This document shows, one piece after another, positions 26,043 to 33,603 of a DNA stretch of 64,000 bases. The stretch lies in NCBI GenBank assembly GCA_016719885.1, contig JADJYF010000001.1, positions 1-64,000 of the forward strand. Direction: 5' to 3'. The notes under the pieces are model-generated. The model saw only the letters and a list, made by a program, of their open reading frames with translations, made no database searches and was not told the origin of the DNA. Source of the stretch: Pseudomonadota bacterium. GTDB taxonomy: Bacteria; Pseudomonadota; Gammaproteobacteria; Ga0077536. Numbering within the stretch: the first letter of the stretch is position 1; every line of letters begins with the position of its first letter. The position numbers and the translations under genes were made by a program.

Positions 26043-27473
26043 TTGAATCTCCTGCATAACAGCTTTAAGGACATGATGAACGACGTGGTCGACTACGGCA
26101 GCTGCTGCGAATGCGGCAGTTGCGTGGTGGTGTGCCCGCACAATGTCATCGAGTACGTGGACGGAAAACCCAAGCAGACCGCCAAGGAATCCGCGGCGTT
26201 CGACTTCTGCGGCGTCAGCGAAGGCGCGGGCTGCGACGTGTGCGCGACGGTGTGTCCGCGCCTGTGGCCGCGCGAATCCCATCTGAAAGACGCGGTGTTT
26301 GGCGAAGAGCGCGGCATCGAGGACATCTTCGGCGTGTTCAAGCACATCTTCGTGGCACGCGCCAAGCGCCCCGATATTGCCGAAGTCGGCCAGGACGGCG
26401 GCGTGGTGACGGCGCTGCTGGCGTGGGCGCGCGAAAGCGGCCGCATCGACGGCGCGGTGGTGTCGGCAGTCGGCGCCGAGGACAAGCCCTGCTTCCCGAC
26501 CCCCAAGGTCGTCACCACCGATGAAGAGATCCGCGCCAGCGCCGGCAGCTGGTATACCTACTGCGCCAACAACCTGGCCTTGAACGAGGTCGAGGAGCGC
26601 GATCTCAAGCAGGTGGCGTTCGTCGGCGTGCCGTGCCAGATCACGCCGCTGCGCAAGATGGAGCACATGGATCCGAGCTTCCTCATCGGCGACAAGAAGA
26701 AGCCCAAGATCATCGGTCGCCAGCGCGGCTTCCTGCGCGGCTACAGCGATCGCGTGGCGTTCAGCGTCGGCCTGTTCTGCACCGAGGTGTTCAGGCCCGA
26801 ACTCATGACCGACCGCATCGAAAAGCAGATGGGCATTCCGCTCACCGAGGTCAAGCAGTTCAACGTCAAGGGCGAAGTCTTGATCTACCAGAAGAACGGC
26901 GACATCGGCCGCATTCCGCTGGAAGAGGCGATGCACGAATACCAGCGCCCGGAATGCCGACATTGCGGCGACTTCTCGGCCGAGATGGCCGACATCGCCT
27001 GCGGTGGCGTGGGTACCGACCGCGCCACCATCGTGGTGCTGCGTACCCAGAAGGCCGTCGACGTGTGGCGTGAATTCCAGGCCTCGGGCCAGGTGGAAGT
27101 CGAGCCCATCAAGGACAACAAGCGCGCCTGGAACATCCTGCTGCGCCTGGCGCGTCGTCAGCGCGAGCGCATTCCCGCCGGTCCGAGCCGCGGTGGTTCG
27201 GCGCCGGGCATGCCGCAGTACAAGGCCGCCGACGGCGCGGCCATCGCCCTCACCAAGCTGACGCCCGGCGCGCTGTCGGAAGACGAAGTGAAGGCGAGCC
27301 TGGCAGCGGCCTACGGCGATGAAGCGCGGCCGACCGAGACGGTGGCCTACATCGCCGGCAACCCCATTCCCGGCGACCCCGGCGAAGGCACGGGCGAGAA
27401 GCGCAAGCTGCCGCCGCCCTTGGCGCCCGAAGCCGGCGGCGCGCCGCCGGACTGGGTGGCGCCGACCGCCTGA
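26043..27473 (+). CDS. FrhB-family (coenzyme F420 hydrogenase beta-subunit-like) iron-sulfur flavoprotein
   Basis: A 476-residue protein. The N-terminal cysteine clusters CCECGSCVVVCPHNV and GCDVCATVCPR suit 4Fe-4S binding. The FrhB N domain covers QDGGVVTALLAWARESGRID and FVGVPCQI. The FrhB C domain contains FSVGLFCTEVF and RPECRHCGDFSAEMADIACG. A Pro/Gly-rich tail (about 380-476) is not part of the family core. In archaea FrhB moves electrons to F420; bacterial relatives include quinone, chlorophyll and sulfite enzymes. TTG 26043 with GAGGAT upstream is the chosen start, and ATG 26073 is an alternative. The soxXYZA genes start 150 bp downstream, past a hairpin. Confidence 0.8.
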   Translation: MNLLHNSFKDMMNDVVDYGSCCECGSCVVVCPHNVIEYVDGKPKQTAKESAAFDFCGVSEGAGCDVCATVCPRLWPRESHLKDAVFGEERGIEDIFGVFKHIFVARAKRPDIAEVGQDGGVVTALLAWARESGRIDGAVVSAVGAEDKPCFPTPKVVTTDEEIRASAGSWYTYCANNLALNEVEERDLKQVAFVGVPCQITPLRKMEHMDPSFLIGDKKKPKIIGRQRGFLRGYSDRVAFSVGLFCTEVFRPELMTDRIEKQMGIPLTEVKQFNVKGEVLIYQKNGDIGRIPLEEAMHEYQRPECRHCGDFSAEMADIACGGVGTDRATIVVLRTQKAVDVWREFQASGQVEVEPIKDNKRAWNILLRLARRQRERIPAGPSRGGSAPGMPQYKAADGAAIALTKLTPGALSEDEVKASLAAAYGDEARPTETVAYIAGNPIPGDPGEGTGEKRKLPPPLAPEAGGAPPDWVAPTA

Positions 27474-27484
27474 GTCTTGCCGGG

Positions 27485-27503
27485 TGCGAATGAATTCGCA
27501 CCG
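27485..27503. repeat. single REP-like palindrome, GCGAA-stem type
   Basis: GGTGCGAATGAATTCGCACC, with perfect arms. It is 12 bp after the FrhB-like gene and could act as its terminator hairpin. Confidence 0.75.
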
Positions 27504-27622
27504 ATGGGCCATGACTGCATAAGCAAATCCGAAATTGTTCTGCGCGGCGCCTTGGCGCGCCGCGCATTCATCGTTAGTCTGGCCGCAATGCAATCGCGCG
27601 GCGCCCGCCCTTTCCCTACAAC

Positions 27623-28072
27623 GTGATCCGTCTTCGTCCACACCGCGTGCCGTTGCTGGCGGCCTTGTGCATGTGCATCGAGAGCGTGTGCGCGGCCGAT
27701 TACGTGGTGGAGAATCACGGTATCGCCAAGCCCTTGAGCAGCGAGCCTGGCGATGCCGCGCGCGGCGCCAAGGTGCTGGCCGATCGCGAGCTCGGCAATT
27801 GCCTGGCCTGCCACGCGGCGGCCGTCAACGAGGAGTTCTTCGGCACCACCGGCCCGTCGCTGCTTGGCGTGGGCGAGCGCCTCGGCGAGGCGCAACTGCG
27901 CTTGCGCATCGTCGATCCGAAACGCGTCAATCCAGCGACCATGATGCCGGCCTACTACCGCAGCGAGGGCCTCTATCGCGTGCTGCCGGAATTCGCCGGC
28001 AAGACCATACTCACGGCACAGCAGGTCGAGGACGTGGTGGCTTTCCTGATGACGCAGAAAACGGCGCAGTGA
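27623..28072 (+). CDS. soxX: SoxX, monoheme c-type cytochrome of the thiosulfate-oxidising complex
   Basis: About 149 residues. It has a signal peptide (VPLLAALCMCIESVCAADYV), the heme motif CLACH, TTGPSLLGVGERLGE, and a distal Met region (NPATMMPAYYRSEGLYRV) giving the axial ligand, then LTAQQVEDVVAFLMT. With SoxA it forms the periplasmic SoxAX cytochrome that joins thiosulfate to the carrier SoxYZ. It starts at GTG 27623. The order soxX-soxY-soxZ-soxA is compact and on one strand. Confidence 0.88.
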   Translation: MIRLRPHRVPLLAALCMCIESVCAADYVVENHGIAKPLSSEPGDAARGAKVLADRELGNCLACHAAAVNEEFFGTTGPSLLGVGERLGEAQLRLRIVDPKRVNPATMMPAYYRSEGLYRVLPEFAGKTILTAQQVEDVVAFLMTQKTAQ

Positions 28073-28086
28073 ACGCGCGAGGAAGC

Positions 28087-28566
28087 ATGATGACCCCCGA
28101 TGCTGTTGGCGTGGCGCCGAGCGCGTCGCGTCGCGCCCTGTTGCAACGCGCGCTGCTGGCCGCCGGCCTGTGCGGGCCGCTGGCAGCGCTGGCGGGCGAG
28201 ACCGACAACGGCGCGGCAGCGGCCGTGGCCAAGGTCCTCATGCAGCGCACGCCGCTTGCCGAGGGCATCAAGTTCAATACCCCGGCCATCGCCGAGAACG
28301 GCAACACGGTGCCGATAAGCATCGAAGTCGAGGGCCGGTTCAGCGCCGACCGCTACGTGAAAGCCATACACGTGTTCGCCGAAGCGAATCCCGCGCCCGA
28401 GGTCATTTCCTTCCATTTCACGCCGCGCAGCGGGCGCGCCAAGGTCGCGACCCGCATCCGTCTCGCACGCACGCAGCGCGTGGTGGCGCTGGCGGAATGG
28501 TCCGATGGGCGCGTGCAGGAGGCCATCAACGAGGTCAAGGTGACGATAGGAGGCTGCGGTGGCTGA
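28087..28566 (+). CDS. soxY: SoxY, sulfur-carrier subunit
   Basis: About 159 residues. An N-terminal Arg-rich segment and hydrophobic stretch (SRRALLQRALLAAGLCGPLA) resemble a Tat signal, as usual for SoxY, which crosses the membrane folded with SoxZ. The beta-sandwich core includes NTPAIAENGNTVPISIEVEG. The protein ends in the family C-terminus VTIGGCGG, whose Cys carries the sulfur intermediate. ATG 28087 is used (a second ATG follows directly). Its 3' end overlaps soxZ by 8 bp. Confidence 0.9.
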   Translation: MMTPDAVGVAPSASRRALLQRALLAAGLCGPLAALAGETDNGAAAAVAKVLMQRTPLAEGIKFNTPAIAENGNTVPISIEVEGRFSADRYVKAIHVFAEANPAPEVISFHFTPRSGRAKVATRIRLARTQRVVALAEWSDGRVQEAINEVKVTIGGCGG

Positions 28567-28907
28567 GTCGGACAAGGGTCTGGACAAGCCGCGCGTCAAG
28601 GTGCCGACCAGCGTTACGCGCGGCGAGCCCTTCGAAGTCAAGGCGCTGGTCTCGCACAAGATGGAGTCGGGGCAACGCAAGGACGAAAAAACCGGCGAGA
28701 AGATCCCCACGCCGCATATTGAATCGATTCCAATGCACGCTCGATGGCGACGAGATTCTCGCGGTCACGCTGCATCCGGCGGTGTCGGCCAATCCCTACC
28801 TGTCGTTCTACGCGACCGCCGACAAGAGCGGCGAGATGCGCTTCCTGTGGAGCGACGACGACGGCAGCACGCTCGAAGCGCGCGCGCGCATCGAGGTCAA
28901 GCCTTGA
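28559..28907 (+). pseudogene. soxZ: SoxZ, single-base frameshift in a C run (probably intact in the genome)
   Basis: GTG 28559 begins MAESDKGLDKPRVKVPTSVT, a clear SoxZ N-terminus. The conserved continuation RRILNRFQCTLDGDEI and HPAVSANPYLSFYATADKSG lies in the next frame and ends at TGA 28905-28907. The break maps to the run CCCC at 28705-28708: removing one C joins EKIP to RRILNRF and gives a normal protein of about 115 residues. SoxZ partners SoxY as the sulfur carrier. Nothing else in the gene is damaged, so a length error in the run is the simplest explanation. Confidence 0.87.
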
Positions 28908-28912
28908 GCGCC

Positions 28913-29695
28913 ATGCGCGTATCGGCCGTGCTATGCGCGTGGCTGCTCGCCGGCGCGGCGCTGGCCGCGGAACACGAGTGGGGCAAGTACGCGGTGGACG
29001 GGCGTCGCAGTGGCTACACCTACGCCGCGCCCGAGACCCGCGCCATGCAGGACGACGAGTTCGACAACCCGGGCTCGATGTGGGTGGCCAAGGGTGAAGA
29101 CTTGTGGAACGCCGTGGACGGAGCCAAGGGCAAATCCTGCGCGAGTTGCCATGCCGACGCCGCCGACTCGATGCGCGGCGTGGGCGCGCGCTACCCGTTG
29201 GTCAGCAAGAGCGGCAAGCTCCTCAACCTCGAACGGCGCATCAACCTGTGCCGAGTCGGTGCGCTGGGCGCGCCGTCCTGGCCGCCCGAATCCGAGCCGC
29301 TGCTCGCCATGACGGCCTACATCAAGCACCAGTCGCTGGACATGCCGGTCAGCCCGGTGATCGACGGCGCGGCCGCGCCGTTCTTCGCCAAGGGCAAGGA
29401 AATCTACGAGACGCGGCGCGGGCAACTCGACCTCGCGTGCATCCATTGCCACGAGCAGAATCATGGCAACATGCTGCGCGCGCAGCGTTTGAGCGAAGGC
29501 ATGTCCAACGGTTTTCCCGCCTACCGCCTGAAGTGGCAGGCGCTCGGTTCCCTGGAGCGCCGCATGAGCGGCTGCATGCAGGACATTCGCGCCGAGCCCT
29601 ACCCGCAAGACGCCGACGAATACGTGGCGCTGGAACTCTATCTTGCCTGGCGCGCGCGCGGCCTGCCGGTCGAAACGCCGGCGGTGCGTAACTGA
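28913..29695 (+). CDS. soxA: SoxA, diheme c-type cytochrome of the SoxAX complex
   Basis: About 260 residues with signal peptide (VLCAWLLAGAALAAEHEW). It has two heme motifs, CASCH and CIHCH, so this is the diheme form. The active-site Cys lies in LERRMSGCMQDIRAEPY, matching the SoxA R-x-x-G-C context where persulfide ligates the heme. QSLDMPVSPVIDG and FAKGKEIYETRRGQLDLAC are family blocks. ATG 28913 is chosen; TTG 28904 would overlap the soxZ stop. No soxB, soxCD or sulfite genes follow: the next gene is convergent. Confidence 0.9.
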   Translation: MRVSAVLCAWLLAGAALAAEHEWGKYAVDGRRSGYTYAAPETRAMQDDEFDNPGSMWVAKGEDLWNAVDGAKGKSCASCHADAADSMRGVGARYPLVSKSGKLLNLERRINLCRVGALGAPSWPPESEPLLAMTAYIKHQSLDMPVSPVIDGAAAPFFAKGKEIYETRRGQLDLACIHCHEQNHGNMLRAQRLSEGMSNGFPAYRLKWQALGSLERRMSGCMQDIRAEPYPQDADEYVALELYLAWRARGLPVETPAVRN

Positions 29696-29703
29696 AGACG
29701 CGC

Positions 29704-30750
29704 CTAGCCGGCGCTGGCGAAACCGCGGAAGGCCGCCGGCAGGCGTTGAATGTCGGCGATGACTTCGGCCGGCATGTCCGAGGGCTGTTCGGAACTGGCG
29801 CTGGCATGCACGGTGTCGATGAGACCGCCGAAGCGCTTCGCGATGACACCCGCAATCTGGTCGTGACGACCGATGGCCGTGCAGGCTTCGAGCAGGCTGT
29901 CGGGGATCTCCCGCGCCAGCGCGTCCCAGCGCCCCTGCTTGGTCAGATCATTGAGCCGCGGCCCCAGTGCCTGTAAACCCTCCGCTTCCAGCACCGGCCA
30001 GTAGGCGGGCGTAGAGCCATAGAACGCGATGCGGTAGCGCACCCAGTCGACCATCTTGCCGACCGACGCGTCGTCGGCGCCGGTGGCGACGAAGCCGCCG
30101 CCGTTGATCTCGAAATTGGCGCGCGCGCGACCTGACTTGGCGAGGCCGCGCTCGATGGTCGGCGCCACCGTCTGTTCGAAATAACGGCGCGTGCAGAACG
30201 GATGCAGGCGCACGCCGTCGGCGACTTCCGCCGCCAGTTTCAGCATGGCCGGACCGACCGCGGCCAGCGTGATGGGCGGCAAGGGCAGTGCGCTGCCTTC
30301 CGGCACGAAATTCGGCGGCATGAGCGTGAAGCGATAATGCTCGCCTTCGTGGCGCAGCGGCGTGCCATCGCGCCACGCCGTCCAGATTGCGCGCAAGGCC
30401 GTCACCAGTTCGCGCATGCGCGGCACCGGCGCCGACCACGGCACGCTGTAGCGCTTTTCGTTATGCGCCTTGATCTGGGGCCCGAGTCCCAGCACGAAAC
30501 GGCCGCCCGACGATTCCTTGAGATCCCAGGCGACGTGCGCAAGCGCCATCGGCGAGCGCACGAAGGCGAGGGCGATGCCGGTGGCGAGCTCGACCTTGCG
30601 CGTCGCCAGCGCGGCCACCGCCAGCGGCATGAAGGGCTCGTGGCGGTTCTCCAGCGAGCACAGGCCATCGAAGCCGCGTGCTTCGATGTCGGCGGCGGCA
30701 CGGCTGGCCGCGGCCAGCGAATGTTGGGGGACGGTGGTGACGACGCGCAT
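29704..30750 (-). CDS. LLM-class (luciferase-like) oxidoreductase, F420-type subgroup
   Basis: About 348 residues, TIM-barrel LLM family resembling the TIGR03617 F420-dependent group. Blocks are AADIEARGFDGLCSLENRHE, ATRKVELATGIALAFVRSPM, SGGRFVLGLGPQIKAHNEKR, ITLAAVGPAMLKLAAEVADG. The Gly-rich GLGPQIKAHNEKRY is the usual cofactor-phosphate region. The substrate is unknown, and FMN use cannot be excluded. ATG 30750 is taken, as upstream residues lack similarity. It is divergent from the DsbA-like gene at 30868 and convergent with soxA. Confidence 0.8.
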   Translation of the reverse strand: MRVVTTVPQHSLAAASRAAADIEARGFDGLCSLENRHEPFMPLAVAALATRKVELATGIALAFVRSPMALAHVAWDLKESSGGRFVLGLGPQIKAHNEKRYSVPWSAPVPRMRELVTALRAIWTAWRDGTPLRHEGEHYRFTLMPPNFVPEGSALPLPPITLAAVGPAMLKLAAEVADGVRLHPFCTRRYFEQTVAPTIERGLAKSGRARANFEINGGGFVATGADDASVGKMVDWVRYRIAFYGSTPAYWPVLEAEGLQALGPRLNDLTKQGRWDALAREIPDSLLEACTAIGRHDQIAGVIAKRFGGLIDTVHASASSEQPSDMPAEVIADIQRLPAAFRGFASAG

Positions 30751-30867
30751 GGATTCGGACTCCGAACATTCGTTGAGGCAAGCAGTGGGATAGCGGGATT
30801 TTGCACCATCCGTGACGCCGCACATACTAGGCCAACCACCCACCCAACGCAGGGCGCAGCTTGCTCC

Positions 30868-31482
30868 ATGGCCACCGTCATCCATTACTTCGACTACAAG
30901 AGTCCCTACGCCTACCTTGCGCAACAGCCGACCTTCGATCTCGCGCGCGCCAGCGGCGTTACGATCGAATGGCACCCCTACACGCTCAAGATTGAAAAAT
31001 ATCTCGGCGAGGCGGAGCTAGACGCCGACGGGCGCGACACGCGCGGCACGCGCAACGATCACCAATGGCGTCGCGTGCGGTATTCCTACATGGACTGCCG
31101 GCGCGAGGCCAACCGGCGTGGGCTCGTGATCCGCGGGCCGCGCAAGATCTTCAACAGTTCGCTGGCCCACATCGCGTTTCTGTACGCCTGCGAGCGCGGC
31201 GATTTTCGTCCTTTCCACGACGCGCTGTTCGAACGCTTCTGGCGGCGTGAACTCGACATCGAGAACGTCGCGGTGCTCGCCGCGCTGCTCGACGAACACG
31301 GTTTCGATGGCGGTGGCTTGCAGCCTTATCTCGACGGCGCGGGACGCGCGCGTTACGAACGCCTGCAGGCCGAAGCCGAAGCCGCCGGCGTGTTCGGCGT
31401 GCCGAGTTACCTCGTCGACGGCGAATTGTTCTGGGGCTTGGAGCGGCTCGAGCGCGTCAGGGAACGGCTCGAGCAGGGATAA
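30868..31482 (+). CDS. DsbA-fold, 2-hydroxychromene-2-carboxylate isomerase-like protein
   Basis: A 204-residue thioredoxin-fold protein of the GST-kappa/HCCA isomerase group. The N-terminal FDYKSPYAYLAQ has the Ser-Pro that replaces the CxxC of DsbA in this branch. A helical insert (DCRREANRRGLVIRGPRKIF) follows, then GVFGVPSYLVDGELFWGLERL, with the cis-Pro loop VPSY. Family members isomerise naphthalene-degradation intermediates using glutathione, or act on CoA-derived substrates. It sits between two LLM-class oxidoreductases, but no ring-degradation cluster is seen. Confidence 0.82.
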   Translation: MATVIHYFDYKSPYAYLAQQPTFDLARASGVTIEWHPYTLKIEKYLGEAELDADGRDTRGTRNDHQWRRVRYSYMDCRREANRRGLVIRGPRKIFNSSLAHIAFLYACERGDFRPFHDALFERFWRRELDIENVAVLAALLDEHGFDGGGLQPYLDGAGRARYERLQAEAEAAGVFGVPSYLVDGELFWGLERLERVRERLEQG

Positions 31483-31520
31483 GGTGCTCGAGGCGAGGAC
31501 CACGCCAACGCCAGCGTGAC

Positions 31521-31536
31521 CCCCGCCCGAGCGGGG
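31521..31536. terminator. hairpin between convergent genes
   Basis: CCCCGC-CCGA-GCGGGG forms a 6-bp all-GC stem with a tetraloop midway between the ends of the DsbA-like and second LLM genes. There is no T run, so it would be a weak intrinsic or a Rho-assisted bidirectional terminator. Confidence 0.5.
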
Positions 31537-31545
31537 AGAGCGGTA

Positions 31546-32622
31546 TCAGGCGGCGCGCGGCAGGCTTGCCTTGCGTACCGCCGGCAGCACGTCGGTGCCC
31601 AGCAGTTCCATGGCCGACAGGACCTTGTCGTTTTCGAGGCCGCCGATGCGCGTCCAGCACAACAGTTCGTCGAAGCCGAAATCACGGCCCATGTTGACCA
31701 GCTTCTCGACGCAGTACTCGGTTTCGCCGCAGACCATCGAGGTGCTGTCGACGATGTCCTTGAAATCGAGACTGGCCGCGAGATCGCGCGCCGCGCCATA
31801 GCCTTCGTAACCGGCCACGTCGGCCTGGCCCTTGGGCGGTGCGATGTACTTGGCGATGGTGCTGTAGTACCAGTTGACGCGCGGGCCGAAAGTGTTGCGC
31901 GCCTGCTCGCGGGTCTTGCCGGGGTAGACCATGACCAGGCACGCGATCTTGCCGCCCTTGGGATCGAGGCCGGCTTCCTGGCGACCGCGCCGATAATCGG
32001 CAATGCCCTGGCGCGCGCCTTCGGCGGTCAGGCCGAATACTGTCGACATCAGCACGTCGTAGCCGAGCCGGCCGGCGGTCTCGAAGGTGCCGGGCGACAG
32101 GCAGGCCATGTACACGGGCGGATGCGGCTGCTGCAGCGGTTTGGGTCGCACGCAGATGTCGTCGAACTGGTAGTAGCGCCCCTTGTGGCTGAAGCGATCG
32201 AGCGTCCAGCATTTCTTGATGACGTCGAGACTCTCGAGAAACATCTCGCGTGACTGGCTCTGGTCGAGACCGAAACCGCGATATTCCATCGGTTGATAGC
32301 CACGTCCGACACCGAGATCGACACGGCCGTCGCTCATGAGATCGATGAAGGCGAAATCTTCCGCGACGCGCACCGGGTGGTGGAACGGCAGGATCACGAC
32401 GCCGGTGCCGAGGCGAATCTTGGAGGTGCGCGCGGCGACCGCCGCCAGTGACACCTGCGGCGAGGCACAGTAACCGTACTCGGAAAAATGATGTTCGGCC
32501 GGCCAGACGGAGTCATAGCCGAGACGTTCGGCTTCCACCATCAGTTCGAGCTGGTTCTTCACCACCTGGTGTTCGGTGTAGCCGATCGGGTTCTCGAAAA
32601 GATGCAACATGCCCAGTTTCAT
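31546..32622 (-). CDS. LLM-class flavin-dependent oxidoreductase (bacterial luciferase-like)
   Basis: About 358 residues. It begins MKLGMLHLFENP and shows AERLGYDSVWPAEHHFSEYG, TSKIRLGTGVVILPFHHPVR, LSDGRVDLGVGRGYQPMEYR and HPPVYMACLSPGTFETAGR. The AEHHF and GVGRGYQPMEY motifs fit the alkanal monooxygenase-like LLM branch, which uses FMNH2 or F420H2 to oxidise or reduce small organics. It is a separate subgroup from the LLM gene at 29704. ATG 32622 has GGGGAAGG at 8 bp. The 190 bp to the divergent transglutaminase-like gene hold no recognised site. Confidence 0.85.
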   Translation of the reverse strand: MKLGMLHLFENPIGYTEHQVVKNQLELMVEAERLGYDSVWPAEHHFSEYGYCASPQVSLAAVAARTSKIRLGTGVVILPFHHPVRVAEDFAFIDLMSDGRVDLGVGRGYQPMEYRGFGLDQSQSREMFLESLDVIKKCWTLDRFSHKGRYYQFDDICVRPKPLQQPHPPVYMACLSPGTFETAGRLGYDVLMSTVFGLTAEGARQGIADYRRGRQEAGLDPKGGKIACLVMVYPGKTREQARNTFGPRVNWYYSTIAKYIAPPKGQADVAGYEGYGAARDLAASLDFKDIVDSTSMVCGETEYCVEKLVNMGRDFGFDELLCWTRIGGLENDKVLSAMELLGTDVLPAVRKASLPRAA

Positions 32623-32811
32623 ATGCCTTCCCCTTGGCGCGTCTGGCGCCACTGTTCGAAAGCCGCGCGATGGAGGGACTTTGCTACAGGTGCGGGCGCG
32701 TGGATCTTGATCAGGATCATGTGCGGCCGTCTGCCGCGAACCGCGACGTGCAAGCATCGACAGCGCGACGCTCATTGCCGATGGCGCGGCGCTGCCACTA
32801 CACTCGCGCGC

Positions 32812-33501
32812 ATGAGCACCATGATGAACGCCGACATCAACGCCTGTCTCGCGCCGACCGCGATGGTCGACAGCCAGCACCCGGCCATCCGTGAATACGC
32901 CCATGCGCGCAGTGCCGGATGCGCTGACGACAGGCAGCGCGCGGTGGCGCTCTACTACGCGGTGCGTGACGGCATTCGCTATGACCCCTACGCGCTCGAT
33001 CTCAGCGAGAGCGGATTTCGCGCCAGCGCCACCTTGGCGTCGGGGCGTGGCTGGTGCGTGCCCAAGGCGGTGCTGCTGGCGGCGGTGTGTCGCGCCATCG
33101 GCATACCGGCGGCGCTCGGTTACGCCGACGTGCGCAATCATCTTTCCACCGAGCGCATGCGCCAGTTCATGCAGACCGACGTGTTCTACTGGCACGGCTA
33201 TACCGCCATCCTGCTCGACGGCCAGTGGGTGAAGGCGACGCCGGCATTCAACGTCGAGCTATGCGATAAGTTCCGCATTCGCGCCCTGGAGTTCGACGGG
33301 CGCGAGGATTCGATCTACCACCCGCTCGATCTCGACGGACGCCAGCACATGGAATACCTGGCCTATCGAGGCGAATTCGCCGATGTGCCGCTGGCGGCGA
33401 TGGCGGCCGACTTCCGCAAGCACTATCCGGGCGTCAGTGACAAGCTCGCGCACGAGGACTTCGACAGCGACGTCAACGTCGAGACCCGGCGCCCGGCGTG
33501 A
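32812..33501 (+). CDS. transglutaminase-like cysteine-peptidase-fold protein
   Basis: About 229 residues. The core DGIRYDPYALDLSESGF, ASGRGWCVPKAVLLAAVCRA, and YWHGYTAILLDGQWVKATPA gives the Cys (GWC), His (WHGY) and a polar third position of the transglutaminase-like triad, though the usual Asp context is altered to KATPAFN. Bacterial relatives are mostly uncharacterised; some act in peptide or polymer maturation. There is no signal peptide, so it is cytoplasmic. ATG 32812 is chosen; a second Met pair lies three codons on. Confidence 0.8.
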   Translation: MSTMMNADINACLAPTAMVDSQHPAIREYAHARSAGCADDRQRAVALYYAVRDGIRYDPYALDLSESGFRASATLASGRGWCVPKAVLLAAVCRAIGIPAALGYADVRNHLSTERMRQFMQTDVFYWHGYTAILLDGQWVKATPAFNVELCDKFRIRALEFDGREDSIYHPLDLDGRQHMEYLAYRGEFADVPLAAMAADFRKHYPGVSDKLAHEDFDSDVNVETRRPA

Positions 33502-33603
33502 GCGCGTGGCTCGTGCCCATGACGCACAGCGCGTGGCGGGCACGCGCGGCGCGTTGAACATCACGAGGGCCGGACGCTGAGCGAGGCGCGCCTGCGCCTG
33601 CTG

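Noticed and set aside
26043..27473. Call as a true F420-reducing hydrogenase beta subunit
   Set aside because: No hydrogenase large or small subunits are nearby; only the FrhB folds and Fe-S motifs are supported, so a family-level name is used.
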